DNA of 64,000 nt from Candidatus Nitrotoga fabula (GTDB lineage: Bacteria; Pseudomonadota; Gammaproteobacteria; Burkholderiales; Gallionellaceae), in contig NZ_CAJNBL010000024.1 in NCBI RefSeq assembly GCF_905221025.1, positions 1 to 64,000 of the forward strand, given 5' to 3'. Below are positions 27,686 to 37,528 of this stretch, one piece after another. The position numbers and the translations under genes are program-made. Below the pieces are notes generated by a model. The model saw nothing but the letters and a program-made list of their open reading frames with translations, searched no databases and was not told where the DNA came from. Every line of letters starts with the position of its first letter. Position 1 is the first letter of the stretch.

Positions 27686-27881
27686 TTCTATTTTCTCGGT
27701 ATGAATTATCAAAGAAGATTTGTTCATTCCCAATTGGAACTGTGACTGGTCATATCGGGTACTTAATCGTCATTTATGATGCCTATGGGAATTATTATTA
27801 TGGGATGTAGAGAATTTCTGATGCAAAGAAATGTATGGTTGGGTTTTAAAAATTTTTAACGGACTTGAAGCAAGATGCTGC

Positions 27882-28802
27882 TCAGGTGTCAATAGTGCCT
27901 AGCAACAGATATTCCATCAGTGCCTTCTGTACATGCAAACGGTTCTCCGCCTCATCCCATACTGCACTCTGCGGGCCGTCGATTACGGCGGCGTCTACCT
28001 CCTCGCCGCGATGTGCCGGGAGGCAATGCATGAACAGCGCATCCTTACTGGCGACGGACATCATTTCCTTATCCACGATCCAGTCAGCAAACGCTTTGCG
28101 CCGTGCGTCATTTTCGCGTTCGAAACCCATGCTGGTCCAGACATCGGTGGTAACCAGGTCGGCGTTACGTGCAGCGTCCATCGGGTCAGGGAATTCTTCA
28201 TAATGATCTTCGCCGAATAATCCGGCACGCTCCGGTTCAACTTCGTAGCCAGGCGGGGTCGAGACATGGACGTTAAAATCAAATACTTCTGCTGCCTGCA
28301 ACCAAGTGTTGCATACATTGTTGGAATCCCCGATCCAGGCAACAGTTTTTCCCTGAATAGAGCCGCGCTGCTCTATATAGGTGTAAATGTCAGCCAGAAT
28401 CTGGCAAGGATGGTATTCGTTGGTCAAACCGTTAATAACGGGTACCCTTGAATTTGCGGCAAAACGTTCGATAATCTCCTGTTCGAAGGTTCGGATCATG
28501 ACCAGGTCACTCATGCGAGAGATCACTTGTGCTGCATCTTCTACGGGTTCTCCTCGTCCTAGCTGTGAATCGCGAGTATTGAGGTAAATTGCGTTTCCGC
28601 CGAGTTGCTGCATGCCCGCTTCAAACGAAAGGCGCGTTCGCGTGGAACTTTTCTCGAAAATCATCACCAGGGTCCGGTCGATCAAGGGGTGATAGGGCAG
28701 ATAGGTTTTGTAGCGCTTTTTGATAATCCCCGCGCGATTGAATATATGTTCGAGTTCTTCGCGGGAAAGGTCTTTAAATTGAAGAAAATGTTGAATACTC
28801 AC
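27882..28802 (-). CDS. argF: Ornithine carbamoyltransferase
   Basis: A 306-residue transcarbamylase that makes citrulline from ornithine and carbamoyl phosphate. The carbamoyl-phosphate motif STRTRLSFE, the HPCQILAD motif, the ornithine loop VWTSMGFE and MHCLPAHRGEEV are all intact. It starts one base after the argD stop, so the two are one transcript. Confidence 0.97.
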   Translation of the reverse strand: MSIQHFLQFKDLSREELEHIFNRAGIIKKRYKTYLPYHPLIDRTLVMIFEKSSTRTRLSFEAGMQQLGGNAIYLNTRDSQLGRGEPVEDAAQVISRMSDLVMIRTFEQEIIERFAANSRVPVINGLTNEYHPCQILADIYTYIEQRGSIQGKTVAWIGDSNNVCNTWLQAAEVFDFNVHVSTPPGYEVEPERAGLFGEDHYEEFPDPMDAARNADLVTTDVWTSMGFERENDARRKAFADWIVDKEMMSVASKDALFMHCLPAHRGEEVDAAVIDGPQSAVWDEAENRLHVQKALMEYLLLGTIDT

Positions 28803-28803
28803 G

Positions 28804-29982
28804 TTATGAGCCTTGCGCCAGAAAATTAATGATCAGTGGACATAGTTTGTCCAGAAGTTGCTGCGCCTCATCGGGAGTAAATATGATTGCAGGCAAAAGC
28901 CGGATGACTTTTTCGTCGGTGACATTGATCAGGAGACCTTCATCCAGGGCATGTCTGACAAGTTCCAGGCAGTTCCGGTTCAGCTCAATGCCGATCATCA
29001 GTCCTTGTCCCCGGATTTCAACCACGCCCGCGACGGAAGCCAGGCGTGAGCGTAAATTCCTCAGTAAAAACTCTCCGACCGTGGCAGCATTTTGGATCAA
29101 TTGATCCTGCTCCATGACTGTCAGTGTCGTTTGTACGGCTACGCATGCCAGCGGGTTGCCGCCGAAAGTGGAGCCATGGTTACCCGGCTTAAAGATGTTT
29201 GCTGCCTTGCCGGCGGCAAGGCAAACGCCTACCGGTATGCCTGAGCCGATCCCCTTAGCCAGTGTCATCACATCAGGAAGGATGCCTGTATGCTGGTGGG
29301 CGAACCATTTTCCGGTGCGGCCAATACCGCATTGCACTTCATCCAGCATTAACAGCCAGTTGTATTGGTCACAGATTTTCCGCAGATTTTCAAGATAATG
29401 GATATCCAGGGTGCGAATTCCGCCTTCTCCCTGGATGGGTTCAACCAGCACTGCAATGACATCGTGATTGTGCTCTGCGACCTGTTGCACGGCATCCAGG
29501 TCATTATAGGGAACGCGAACAAATCCCTTTACCAGCGGCTCAAACCCTGCCTGTACCTTGCGGTTGCCGGTAGCGGACAGTGTCGCCAGGGTACGGCCAT
29601 GGAATGCCTTCTCCATTACAATAATCGCTGGATTATCAATGTCTTGCTGATGACCATACAGACGGGCCAGTTTGATCGCGGCTTCATTGGCCTCGCAGCC
29701 GGAATTGCAAAAAAAAGCCTGCTGCATGCGGGTAAGCGTGCATAATTTTTCCGCTGCAATTTCCTGCTCACTTACCTGGTACAGGTTAGAAACGTGTATC
29801 AGCTTGTTTGCCTGCTTTGCAAGATTTTCGGTCAAACGTGGGTGTGCATGTCCAAGCGTGTTGACTGCAATGCCGGAAAGTGCGTCAAGGTAGCGCTTGC
29901 CATTGCTGTCCCAGAGCCAAACGCCTTTCCCATGTGTGAAGGAAACAGGCAGGCGTGCATAGGTATTCATTAAATGCGACAT
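28804..29982 (-). CDS. argD: Acetylornithine aminotransferase
   Basis: A class-III PLP aminotransferase of about 392 residues that makes N-acetylornithine, and may also serve succinyl-diaminopimelate in lysine synthesis. The PLP site motifs are LDEVQCGIGRTG and TLAKGIGSGIPVG with the catalytic Lys, plus STFGGNPLAC. The start is uncertain: 29982 (MSHLMNTYARLP) fits the family, while the frame is open back to an ATG at 30066. No good ribosome site marks any of them. It leads the argD-argF pair. Confidence 0.92.
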   Translation of the reverse strand: MSHLMNTYARLPVSFTHGKGVWLWDSNGKRYLDALSGIAVNTLGHAHPRLTENLAKQANKLIHVSNLYQVSEQEIAAEKLCTLTRMQQAFFCNSGCEANEAAIKLARLYGHQQDIDNPAIIVMEKAFHGRTLATLSATGNRKVQAGFEPLVKGFVRVPYNDLDAVQQVAEHNHDVIAVLVEPIQGEGGIRTLDIHYLENLRKICDQYNWLLMLDEVQCGIGRTGKWFAHQHTGILPDVMTLAKGIGSGIPVGVCLAAGKAANIFKPGNHGSTFGGNPLACVAVQTTLTVMEQDQLIQNAATVGEFLLRNLRSRLASVAGVVEIRGQGLMIGIELNRNCLELVRHALDEGLLINVTDEKVIRLLPAIIFTPDEAQQLLDKLCPLIINFLAQGS

Positions 29983-30352
29983 AGATTGCATGACGTACGG
30001 CGGCATGGCCGCTGTATCTGTTCTGGGAAAATGCGTATATTGATCCAAATTGGCTTTATTGCGCAAGGGGTAAATGAAATTTGCTTGGTGCTAATCGTGC
30101 ATATTAATTACATTGATCAGAATGCCGAATTTGTATATCTACTGGTTTCGTATATTGAATCTGGTTGCTGCGGTTGGGAGTGACAGTCAGGTTTTTCCAG
30201 ACCGGGCGGTATGTACGGGGTTAATCTGTGGGTTGGGAATGCGGATATAACGGGCATCGTTCCAGTATGCCGGTTTATGCCATAAATTCTGTTGTATGCA
30301 TGCCCGAAGGACTTTGGTTCAAAAGGCCCGAAAGAAAAATATCTGCTTATTG
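29983..30352. other. Gene-free region upstream of argD
   Basis: About 370 bases between argD and the rpsT terminator. It must hold the argD promoter, but no clear hexamers are seen. An in-frame extension of argD covers 29983-30066 and cannot be excluded. Confidence 0.3.
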
Positions 30353-30390
30353 AAAAAAGTAAGGCCAACAGCGTAAGCTGTTGGCCTTAC
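30353..30390 (-). terminator. Rho-independent terminator of rpsT
   Basis: Perfect 14-bp arms GTAAGGCCAACAGC and GCTGTTGGCCTTAC around a four-base loop, followed on the minus strand by six T residues. It lies 20 bases after the rpsT stop codon. Confidence 0.95.
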
Positions 30391-30409
30391 GGAAGTACTG
30401 GTTTTTAGA

Positions 30410-30673
30410 TCAGGCCATTGCCTTGATTGCTGCGGACAGGCGACTCTTGTGTCGGGCTGCTTTGTTTTTGTGAATGATTTTTTTGTCGGCAATGGAATCA
30501 ACTGTGCTGGTGGATTCGATGAAAACGGCTCGTGCCACGGCTTTGTCTCCAGACTCAATGGCTTTTGCCACTTTTTTGATTGCAGTGCGCAGTTCGGAGC
30601 GCAGACTTGCATTATGTTCGCGCTGTTTATCCGCCTGCCGTGCGCGTTTTCTAGCTTGTGCAGTATTTGCCAT
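30410..30673 (-). CDS. rpsT: 30S ribosomal protein S20
   Basis: An 87-residue, very basic helical protein starting [17 protein letters not shown] and ending [12 protein letters not shown], which is the standard S20 pattern of a primary 16S rRNA binder. It is a stand-alone gene with its own promoter and strong terminator. Confidence 0.98.
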   Translation of the reverse strand: MANTAQARKRARQADKQREHNASLRSELRTAIKKVAKAIESGDKAVARAVFIESTSTVDSIADKKIIHKNKAARHKSRLSAAIKAMA

Positions 30674-30705
30674 GGCAATTCTTTCTCTTGCAAAAATAAA
30701 AATAT

Positions 30706-30734
30706 ATTATACGAAAGCCCTCAGGCTTTGGCAA
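30706..30734 (-). promoter_or_regulatory. Sigma-70 promoter of rpsT
   Basis: On the minus strand TTGCCA (30729-30734) and TATAAT (30706-30711) are 17 bases apart, about 33 bases before the rpsT ATG. This is close to the ideal vegetative promoter, as expected for a ribosomal-protein gene. Confidence 0.8.
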
Positions 30735-31129
30735 TTGTTTGTTGTTTGCGGTGTATTTTGAGGTATTTGTCAAAATACCATCAATCGTGCAGCCTAAATT
30801 ATTGTTGTCATTCAATGTTGTCTGGATTGATTCGTTATCTGCAGTCGGGGTCAGCTCTATGGTTTCTTGGCCGGAGCAATCTTTAACATGGAAAGAAGAC
30901 TGGCAGGTCAAGCCCTTTTCTGCATCAAACCATTGGTTACCTTGTGTGTTGTTATTTGTATCTCAGAGTTGTTAAAGCAGCTGGACAGACCGCTCGCAAT
31001 CATCCGGGAAGGATAGAATTCTGGCGGGGTGCATGAATTCTTGCAGGATTTGCAATCACGTTGTGCAAAATCTACCAGAATAGGATTTGAATGGGATAAA
31101 ATGATCCAGTCTTAACGTATTGAGATTTC
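30735..31129. other. Gene-free region between rpsT and hisC
   Basis: About 395 bases separating the divergent rpsT and hisC genes. Many betaproteobacteria carry hisG and hisD directly before hisC; no trace of them is here. A 78-codon plus-strand frame (30739-30975) shows no family features. The hisC promoter should lie at the right end, but no clear match is visible. Confidence 0.4.
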
Positions 31130-32224
31130 ATGTCTGCTACCAGTTCCACTGTAACTCCTGATCAATTGTTTCGTCGAGAAGTCCTTGATCTGATGGCGTA
31201 TTCTGTTCCGGACAGCTTCGGCATGGCCAAGCTCGACGCAATGGAAAACCCGTATTTATTACCACAGTCCTTGCGGGAGGAAATTGCTCATATAGTGGCA
31301 GAAGCTTCAATCAATCGGTATCCAGATGCGGACGCCGGCAGATTGAAGGAAAGTATTCGCGCCGTGACTGACCTGGATCAGGATATGGGTATATTGCTTG
31401 GAAATGGATCGGATGAGATCATTCAATTGCTGGCACTGGCGGTTGCGAAGCCAGGAGCCACTTTGCTGAGCGTTGAACCGTCATTTGTGATGTACCGGAT
31501 GATTGCAGCTTTCACGGGACTACGATATGTCGGAGTGCCATTGACGGATGATTTTACATTGGATCTGTCCGCGGTGCTGACCGCCATGCGACAACATCAG
31601 CCGGCGCTCATATTCCTGTCTTACCCTAATAATCCAAGTGGAAACCTCTTTGATGCGGAGGCAATATCCCGGATAATAGAATCTGCTCCCGGGCTGGTGG
31701 TGGTAGATGAAGCCTATCATGCATTTGCTGATGCCAGTTTCATGCCAATGTTGTCGCGTTATCCAAATCTGCTGGTGATGCGTACTTTCTCCAAGCTGGG
31801 AATGGCTGGCCTGCGCTTGGGGTTTATCGCGGGCAGTAAGGCATGGCTTGGGCAGCTGGAGAAGCTTCGATTGCCGTATAATGTGAACATGCTTACACAG
31901 TATGTGGCTCAAAAATTATTGCAGCATCATGATGTACTTTTGCGCCAGGCTGAACAGATCAAACATGATCGCGCCTGGTTATATGATCGCCTGGTCGGCT
32001 TGGCGGATGTGCGGCCCTATGCTAGTGATGCCAACTTTATATTGTTCCGTGTGATGCACGCAGATCAGGTTTTTAAGGGTTTGAAGGATCGTGGCGTGCT
32101 AATCAAGAATTTGAGTAATTCCCATCCGCTATTGCTGGACTGCCTGCGTGTAACAGTGGGCACCCAGCAAGAGAATGAGATGTTCATTCGGGCGCTGCAG
32201 GAAAGTATTCATCAATTTGTTTAG
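31130..32224 (+). CDS. hisC: Histidinol-phosphate aminotransferase
   Basis: A 364-residue class-I PLP aminotransferase. It shows the family's N-terminal substrate region ([12 protein letters not shown]), [39 protein letters not shown] and the PLP-lysine motif [14 protein letters not shown]. It transfers an amino group to imidazole-acetol phosphate. It heads a run of seven histidine genes; hisB follows 20 bases later. Confidence 0.95.
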   Translation: MSATSSTVTPDQLFRREVLDLMAYSVPDSFGMAKLDAMENPYLLPQSLREEIAHIVAEASINRYPDADAGRLKESIRAVTDLDQDMGILLGNGSDEIIQLLALAVAKPGATLLSVEPSFVMYRMIAAFTGLRYVGVPLTDDFTLDLSAVLTAMRQHQPALIFLSYPNNPSGNLFDAEAISRIIESAPGLVVVDEAYHAFADASFMPMLSRYPNLLVMRTFSKLGMAGLRLGFIAGSKAWLGQLEKLRLPYNVNMLTQYVAQKLLQHHDVLLRQAEQIKHDRAWLYDRLVGLADVRPYASDANFILFRVMHADQVFKGLKDRGVLIKNLSNSHPLLLDCLRVTVGTQQENEMFIRALQESIHQFV

Positions 32225-32244
32225 GTTATCCGTTAGGGAAAATC

Positions 32245-32832
32245 ATGCGTAGTTCGCAGGTAACACGTAATACCCTCGAAACCCAGATTACGATACAACT
32301 GGATTTGGATGGAAGCGGAAAGGCCAGATTTGATACCGGATTGCCGTTCCTGGAGCATATGCTTGACCAGGTCGCGCGTCATGGCATGGTTGATCTGGAC
32401 ATTGTCGCCAGGGGGGATCTGCACATTGATGCACATCACACAGTCGAAGATATCGGCATCGCTCTTGGCCAGGCGTTCAATCAGGCGGTGGAGGATAAAA
32501 ATGGATTGCGACGTTATGGTCATGCCTATGTGCCATTGGATGAAGCGTTGTCGCGCGTGGTCCTGGATATCTCAGGACGCCCAGGTCTTGAATTTAATGT
32601 AAATTTTACGCGCGCCAGTATCGGTGATTTTGATGTTGACCTGATTCATGAGTTTTTTCAAGGTTTTGTCAATCATGCGCTGGTGACATTACACATTGAT
32701 AATCTGGTGGGGAAAAATGCTCATCATCAGGCGGAGACAGTATTCAAGGCTTTTGGCCGTGCCCTGCGCATGGCTCTTGAGATCGACCCGCGCATGGAAG
32801 GAATGATGCCTTCTACCAAGGGTGTTTTATAA
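32245..32832 (+). CDS. hisB: Imidazoleglycerol-phosphate dehydratase
   Basis: A 195-residue single-function HisB lacking the phosphatase domain fused to it in enterobacteria. The two metal-binding motifs are present: [11 protein letters not shown] and its near-repeat at the C-terminal half, [16 protein letters not shown]. It acts on IGP after the HisH/HisF step. Histidinol-phosphate phosphatase must come from another gene. Confidence 0.96.
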   Translation: MRSSQVTRNTLETQITIQLDLDGSGKARFDTGLPFLEHMLDQVARHGMVDLDIVARGDLHIDAHHTVEDIGIALGQAFNQAVEDKNGLRRYGHAYVPLDEALSRVVLDISGRPGLEFNVNFTRASIGDFDVDLIHEFFQGFVNHALVTLHIDNLVGKNAHHQAETVFKAFGRALRMALEIDPRMEGMMPSTKGVL

Positions 32833-32985
32833 GTTTTTCCATGGCTTTGAAAAACAATATTGAAATGGGACAATGCATTCAATGCAGCTGGAGGATGCGT
32901 GCGACTGATCGCGAGAAATTAGCAGGGCAGCCAGCATTACGCAGTCATTCATTGCCTGGATACGTAATATTCCACGAATAGCGTC

Positions 32986-33621
32986 ATGGCAGATATCGCA
33001 ATCATAGATTACGGCATGGGTAACCTGCGTTCAGTGCATCAGGCCTTGCACACCGTTGCGCCCAACGCTTCAATTGTGGTTACCAGTGATCCGCAGGAGG
33101 TTCGCCAGGCTGGGCGCGTAGTTTTCCCTGGACAGGGAGCAATGCCAGATTGCATCCGCGAGCTGGAAGAGCGCGGACTGCGTGAAACGGTGCTGAATGC
33201 TGCCCGAACCAAACCTTTCCTGGGTATCTGTATCGGCCTGCAAATGTTGTTCGAGCATAGTGAAGAGGGCGATGTCCCTGGATTAGCCATTCTGCCAGGC
33301 AGGGTGGTGCGCTTTGGCGAAAACCTGGTCGATTCACAGAACAATAAACTTAAAGTGCCGCATATGGGATGGAATCAGGTGCTTTATGGAAACCATCCCT
33401 TATGGGATGGCATAGATCAGAATTCTCGTTTTTATTTCGTACATAGTTATTATGTATGTCCCATGGATGAGCAGCTTGTTCAGGCCACCAGCTGTTATCC
33501 TCGGCCTTTTGTTTGCGCGGTAGGGAGAGAAAATATATTTGCGGTTCAGTTCCATCCGGAAAAGAGTCAGCATGCCGGGTTGAAGCTACTGGAAAATTTT
33601 GTGAACTGGGCGCCAGTTTAA
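32986..33621 (+). CDS. hisH: Imidazole glycerol phosphate synthase, glutaminase subunit
   Basis: A 211-residue class-I glutamine amidotransferase that releases ammonia for HisF. The nucleophile motif FLGICIGLQMLF and the C-terminal H-x-E in VQFHPEKSQH form the catalytic triad. It starts IDYGMGNLRSV, the usual HisH opening. A gap of about 150 bases precedes it, so an internal promoter is possible. Confidence 0.96.
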   Translation: MADIAIIDYGMGNLRSVHQALHTVAPNASIVVTSDPQEVRQAGRVVFPGQGAMPDCIRELEERGLRETVLNAARTKPFLGICIGLQMLFEHSEEGDVPGLAILPGRVVRFGENLVDSQNNKLKVPHMGWNQVLYGNHPLWDGIDQNSRFYFVHSYYVCPMDEQLVQATSCYPRPFVCAVGRENIFAVQFHPEKSQHAGLKLLENFVNWAPV

Positions 33622-33651
33622 TTTTTGTTTTTACATTGTTTATATGCTGCC

Positions 33652-34416
33652 ATGTTGATTATTCCCGCGATTGATTTAAAAGATGGACATTGCGTACGCC
33701 TTCGCCAGGGGTTGATGGAAGATGCTACTGTGTTTTCCGAAGATCCAGCGGCAATGGCGCTGCATTGGGTCGAACAGGGCGCTCGCCGCTTGCATCTGGT
33801 CGATTTGAATGGTGCGTTTGCCGGAAAGCCCAAGAACGAGCCGGCGATCCGCAATATAGTGGAAGCGGTTGGGCTGGACGTGCCTATCCAGTTAGGGGGT
33901 GGAATTCGTGATCTGGAAACCATCGAGCGTTATCTTGATATCGGGGTAACTTATATAATCATCGGCACCGCAGCTGTGAAGACTCCTGGATTCCTGCATG
34001 AGGCATGCGATACCTTCCCGGGGCATATCATGGTAGGACTGGATGCGAACAGCGGCAAAGTGGCGGTCGACGGCTGGTCAAAGGTAACCGGACATGATGT
34101 GCTTGATCTGGCAAAGCGCTTTGAAGGGTATGGCATTGAAGCCATTATCTATACGGACATTGGACGGGATGGCATGCTTTCAGGCGTAAATATTCCTGCC
34201 ACTGTGGAACTGGCCCGCGAGTTGACTGTTCCGGTCATTGCCAGCGGCGGCATTACCAATCTTGATGACGTGCATGCCCTGTGCGCAGTGCAGGACAGCG
34301 GCATTACCGGTGCGATAACCGGCCGCGCGATATATGAGGATACTTTGGACTTTGCCGAGGCGCAAAAGCTGGCGGATAAATTAACTTCAGACAGAACCCT
34401 TGCGAGTCATGGATAG
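33652..34416 (+). CDS. hisA: ProFAR isomerase
   Basis: A 254-residue TIM-barrel enzyme that isomerises ProFAR to PRFAR. The general acid/base Asp residues are in [14 protein letters not shown] and [10 protein letters not shown], and the phosphate loops GGGIRDLE and [11 protein letters not shown] are present. The start at 33652 ([12 protein letters not shown]) fits the family; the frame is open a little further upstream without a ribosome site. Confidence 0.96.
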   Translation: MLIIPAIDLKDGHCVRLRQGLMEDATVFSEDPAAMALHWVEQGARRLHLVDLNGAFAGKPKNEPAIRNIVEAVGLDVPIQLGGGIRDLETIERYLDIGVTYIIIGTAAVKTPGFLHEACDTFPGHIMVGLDANSGKVAVDGWSKVTGHDVLDLAKRFEGYGIEAIIYTDIGRDGMLSGVNIPATVELARELTVPVIASGGITNLDDVHALCAVQDSGITGAITGRAIYEDTLDFAEAQKLADKLTSDRTLASHG

Positions 34417-34453
34417 TGATGGGCATTTTTTTCACTGGATACCGGTAAATAAC

Positions 34454-35212
34454 ATGCTGGCAAAACGTATCATTCCCTGTCTGGACGTAACGGCTGGGCG
34501 CGTGGTCAAGGGGATTCATTTTGTCGAACTGCGCGATGCAGGGGACCCGGTGGAAATCGCACGCCGTTATGACGAACAGGGGGCGGATGAGCTGACTTTT
34601 CTTGATATTACTGCCAGTTCAGATGACCGCGGGATTCTCTTTCGTATTATTGAGCAGGTGGCAGAACAGGTATTCATACCGCTCACCGTAGGTGGCGGCG
34701 TACGTCAGGTGGAGGATGTGCGCAACCTTCTCAATGCCGGTGCGGACAAAGTAAGCATGAATACGTCAGCTGTGCTTGATCCGCAACTGGTGGCGAAGGC
34801 TTCCGGGCGTTTCGGTTCGCAATGCATTGTGGTAGCAATCGATGCCAAACAGGTTCGGCCTGGTCATTGGGAGGTCTTTACCCATGGGGGGCGTAAATCT
34901 ACTGGGCTGGATGTAATAGAATGGGCTGAAAAGGTGCAGGCGTTGGGTGCGGGAGAAATTCTGTTAACCAGCATGGATCGTGATGGCAGTAAAATCGGAT
35001 ACGATCTGCAACTGCTCCGCATGGTGTCGGATGCACTGGAAATTCCGCTGATTGCCAGCGGAGGTGCAGGTACTCTGCAGCATCTGGTGGATGGAGTGCG
35101 CCTTGGGGGTGCGGATGCAGTGCTGGCGGCCAGCATCTTTCATTATGGTGAATTTACCATTCAGCAAGCCAAGCAATATATGGCAGAGCAGGGAATCGAG
35201 GTGCGGTTGTGA
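34454..35212 (+). CDS. hisF: Imidazole glycerol phosphate synthase, cyclase subunit
   Basis: A 252-residue TIM barrel that uses ammonia from HisH to form IGP and AICAR. The catalytic Asp residues appear in [15 protein letters not shown] and VVAIDAKQV, and [11 protein letters not shown] is the phosphate site. I set the start at 34454 ([12 protein letters not shown]). An upstream in-frame ATG at 34400 would overlap hisA and adds 18 unrelated residues. The hisI start overlaps its stop. Confidence 0.96.
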   Translation: MLAKRIIPCLDVTAGRVVKGIHFVELRDAGDPVEIARRYDEQGADELTFLDITASSDDRGILFRIIEQVAEQVFIPLTVGGGVRQVEDVRNLLNAGADKVSMNTSAVLDPQLVAKASGRFGSQCIVVAIDAKQVRPGHWEVFTHGGRKSTGLDVIEWAEKVQALGAGEILLTSMDRDGSKIGYDLQLLRMVSDALEIPLIASGGAGTLQHLVDGVRLGGADAVLAASIFHYGEFTIQQAKQYMAEQGIEVRL

Positions 35213-35610
35213 GTGATCTCTGGCTGAATAAGATCAGCTGGTCGGAAGAAGGGCTGGTACCGGTTATCGCACAGGATGCTGACAGTGGATGCGTTTTGAT
35301 GATGGCATGGATGAATCGTGAGGCGGTCAAGCGGACTGTTCAGTCGGGTGAGGCGGTATACTGGTCCCGCTCGCGTAAAAAGCTCTGGCACAAGGGCGAA
35401 GAATCCGGCAATATTCAGCATGTGCAGGAAATTCGACTGGATTGCGATGGGGATGTCATTTTGATGAAAGTGGTGCAGGCAGGGGGAATTGCCTGTCATA
35501 CCGGGAGAGCGCACTGCTTCTACAACCGCCTGGAGCAGGAGAAATGGGTGGAAATCGAACCTGTCCTGAAGTCGCCGGAGGATTTGTACCGGAAGAAACA
35601 TAGTCAATGA
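35209..35610 (+). CDS. hisI: Phosphoribosyl-AMP cyclohydrolase
   Basis: A 133-residue single-domain HisI starting from GTG, overlapping the hisF TGA. It has the Mg/Zn-binding motifs [12 protein letters not shown] and [14 protein letters not shown] with conserved Asp and Cys residues, and [13 protein letters not shown]. It opens the adenine ring of PR-AMP. HisI and HisE are separate genes here. Confidence 0.96.
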   Translation: MSDLWLNKISWSEEGLVPVIAQDADSGCVLMMAWMNREAVKRTVQSGEAVYWSRSRKKLWHKGEESGNIQHVQEIRLDCDGDVILMKVVQAGGIACHTGRAHCFYNRLEQEKWVEIEPVLKSPEDLYRKKHSQ

Positions 35611-35927
35611 ACAACGATATTTTGCAGAACCTGACAGAAATTATCATCGCCCGCAAGGGAGCGCCGGTTGAAAGTTCGTATGTTGCCCGGTTGTTCAGCA
35701 AAGGTGAGGATGCCATCCTGAAAAAAATCGGGGAAGAAGCCACGGAGGTGCTATTGGCTGCCAAAAGCTCCGACAGGCAGCATCTGATCTATGAAATGGC
35801 GGATTTATGGTTCCACTGCATGGTATTGCTTGCCCAGCATGGCTCGAATGCAGACGATGTGCTGAAAGAGCTGGCCCGTCGGGAAGGCGTGTCCGGTCTG
35901 ATCGAGAAAGCGGGTCGCAAGGGATAA
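35607..35927 (+). CDS. hisE: Phosphoribosyl-ATP pyrophosphatase
   Basis: A 106-residue MazG-fold enzyme that hydrolyses PR-ATP to PR-AMP. The metal-binding helix motif [14 protein letters not shown] and the partner helix with [13 protein letters not shown] are intact. It overlaps hisI by four bases (ATGA) and ends the histidine part of the operon. Confidence 0.95.
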   Translation: MNNDILQNLTEIIIARKGAPVESSYVARLFSKGEDAILKKIGEEATEVLLAAKSSDRQHLIYEMADLWFHCMVLLAQHGSNADDVLKELARREGVSGLIEKAGRKG

Positions 35928-35928
35928 T

Positions 35929-35956
35929 GTTCACAAGGGTGAGTTCACAAGGGTGA
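35929..35956. repeat. Tandem 14-bp direct repeat after hisE
   Basis: GTTCACAAGGGTGA occurs twice head to tail, starting at the hisE stop codon. It looks like a local slippage duplication. No function is apparent. Confidence 0.6.
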
Positions 35957-36179
35957 ATTGACGCTGAATATCTGTGCCAGGCAGTGGCCAGGCAAATTGA
36001 ATGGCTGCCGTGAGATGCATACGTATTGCAATCGAAAATTATAGTGAGTGCGCTGAGTGACCTGTCTGGATGTGCGCTAGCCCGGACAATTTTCGGGAAT
36101 GAATTTTTGAGCAGGACATATGTCTATCGGATTCCTGTAATAGAATGATGGAAGTTGGGCCGAGTTCGAGGGGCCAAAA

Positions 36180-36518
36180 ATGGATGACTGTATTTTTTGC
36201 AAGATAGTTCGCGGTGATATCCCATGCCGAAAGGTGTATGATGACGGCGAATTATTGGCTTTCCATGATATTCACCCGGCTGCGAAAGTGCATTTCATGC
36301 TGATTCCAAAGACTCATATGGATTCACTGCTTGAAGCGGAAGATTCTCATGCCCCGTTGCTTGGAAGGATGCTGGTGCTGGCGCCCAGGCTGGCAAGGGA
36401 ACAGGGATTGAACAATGGCTTTCGCACAGTGATCAATACGGGAAAAGGCGGCGGGCAGGAAGTGTTTCACTTGCATATTCATATCATTGGTGACGATGTT
36501 TCCCCCGTGGTCGGATAG
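36180..36518 (+). CDS. hinT: HIT-family nucleotide phosphoramidase (HinT)
   Basis: A 112-residue HIT-domain hydrolase. The N-terminal [19 protein letters not shown] and the C-terminal catalytic motif [12 protein letters not shown] (H-x-H-x-H) are intact. Such enzymes remove AMP from lysyl-AMP and other phosphoramidates. It sits between hisE and tatA, the usual neighbourhood in beta- and gammaproteobacteria. Confidence 0.93.
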   Translation: MDDCIFCKIVRGDIPCRKVYDDGELLAFHDIHPAAKVHFMLIPKTHMDSLLEAEDSHAPLLGRMLVLAPRLAREQGLNNGFRTVINTGKGGGQEVFHLHIHIIGDDVSPVVG

Positions 36519-36553
36519 GATCAAAGCAATTTAATTTTTTAGGAGAAAGTAAA

Positions 36554-36784
36554 ATGGGTTCATTCAGTATTTGGCATTGGTTGGTTGTACTGCTGGTCGT
36601 CATTCTGATTTTCGGTACCAAAAAACTGCGCAACATGGGTGCGGATCTGGGCGGTGCGATGAAAGGTTTCAGGGAGGGCATGCGTGCCGATCCGGAACCA
36701 CAAGAGCCAGTGGTCAAGAAAGTGGAACAGGGTGGTCAGACCATAGAGGGCGAGATAAAAGAAAAAAGCCAGACAAATGCATAA
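36554..36784 (+). CDS. tatA: Sec-independent translocase subunit TatA
   Basis: A 76-residue protein with one N-terminal helix ([18 protein letters not shown]), the [20 protein letters not shown] amphipathic helix and a charged tail. This is the classical TatA layout that forms the pore for folded proteins. A strong AGGAG precedes the ATG at 36554. Confidence 0.96.
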   Translation: MGSFSIWHWLVVLLVVILIFGTKKLRNMGADLGGAMKGFREGMRADPEPQEPVVKKVEQGGQTIEGEIKEKSQTNA

Positions 36785-36799
36785 ACCGACCTGAACGCC

Positions 36800-37528
36800 A
36801 TGTTTGACGTCAATTTCTCTGAAATGATGGTGATTGCGATTGTCGCTTTCATTGTCATTGGTCCTGAGCGCCTGCCAAAGGTGGCGCGTACCCTTGGGCA
36901 TCTTGTGGGGCGCGGACAACGCTATATCAGTAGCGTCAAGGCAGATATCGAACGGGATTTCGCCATCGAGGAATTGCGCAAGCTGCAGGAGAAGGTACAA
37001 AGTGATTACAAGGCTGCCGAAGGAGCTGTCAGCCAGGCGACCCAAACCCTGAACATGCATGCACAGGATTTTACCCAGTCTGTTACTCAGCAGGTGGAGC
37101 AGGTCAGGGAAGGCATTATCCAGCAGTCGCAAATCAACTTGGACAAGCAGTCTGAGCAGGAGAATCTTTTCCCCAAGGCAGATCCGAAAGACTATGTTCT
37201 GCAACCGCTGAACCGTGAGCCTACGAAAGAAGAGCTTGAGCACAAAGCGGTAGCCATGTCGTACCAGGAGGCGACCCGTAATTTGCATGCACAGCAGGAA
37301 GAGGCACGCAAAAAGCGAATCGAGCAGGAAAAGCAGCGCATTGAAGAAGAGAAGCTGCGAAAATTGCAGGAAAACAAAGATCAGCAAGCTCAGGCGAATA
37401 ACCCGTCAGTGCAGCCGGGTCATCCAGAAACCCATAATACCGGGAACTTATCCCCATCATCCAGTATGCAGCCGGAGCAGCCCGGTTTGCAGGTTACTGC
37501 CGAGCATAAGAAATTTCCCATTGATTAA
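36800..37528 (+). CDS. tatB: Sec-independent translocase subunit TatB
   Basis: A 242-residue TatB. The N-terminal helix begins MFDVNFSEMMVIAIVAFIVI, with GPERLPKVARTLG just after it, which is the TatB signature. It passes twin-arginine substrates to TatA with TatC. The tail is longer than usual and rich in Gln, Glu and Lys, with a coiled-coil-like run of E/K/R residues around 165-200 (QQEEARKKRIEQEKQRIEEE) and a Pro/Gln-rich end. It abuts tatC with a one-base overlap. Confidence 0.93.
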   Translation: MFDVNFSEMMVIAIVAFIVIGPERLPKVARTLGHLVGRGQRYISSVKADIERDFAIEELRKLQEKVQSDYKAAEGAVSQATQTLNMHAQDFTQSVTQQVEQVREGIIQQSQINLDKQSEQENLFPKADPKDYVLQPLNREPTKEELEHKAVAMSYQEATRNLHAQQEEARKKRIEQEKQRIEEEKLRKLQENKDQQAQANNPSVQPGHPETHNTGNLSPSSSMQPEQPGLQVTAEHKKFPID

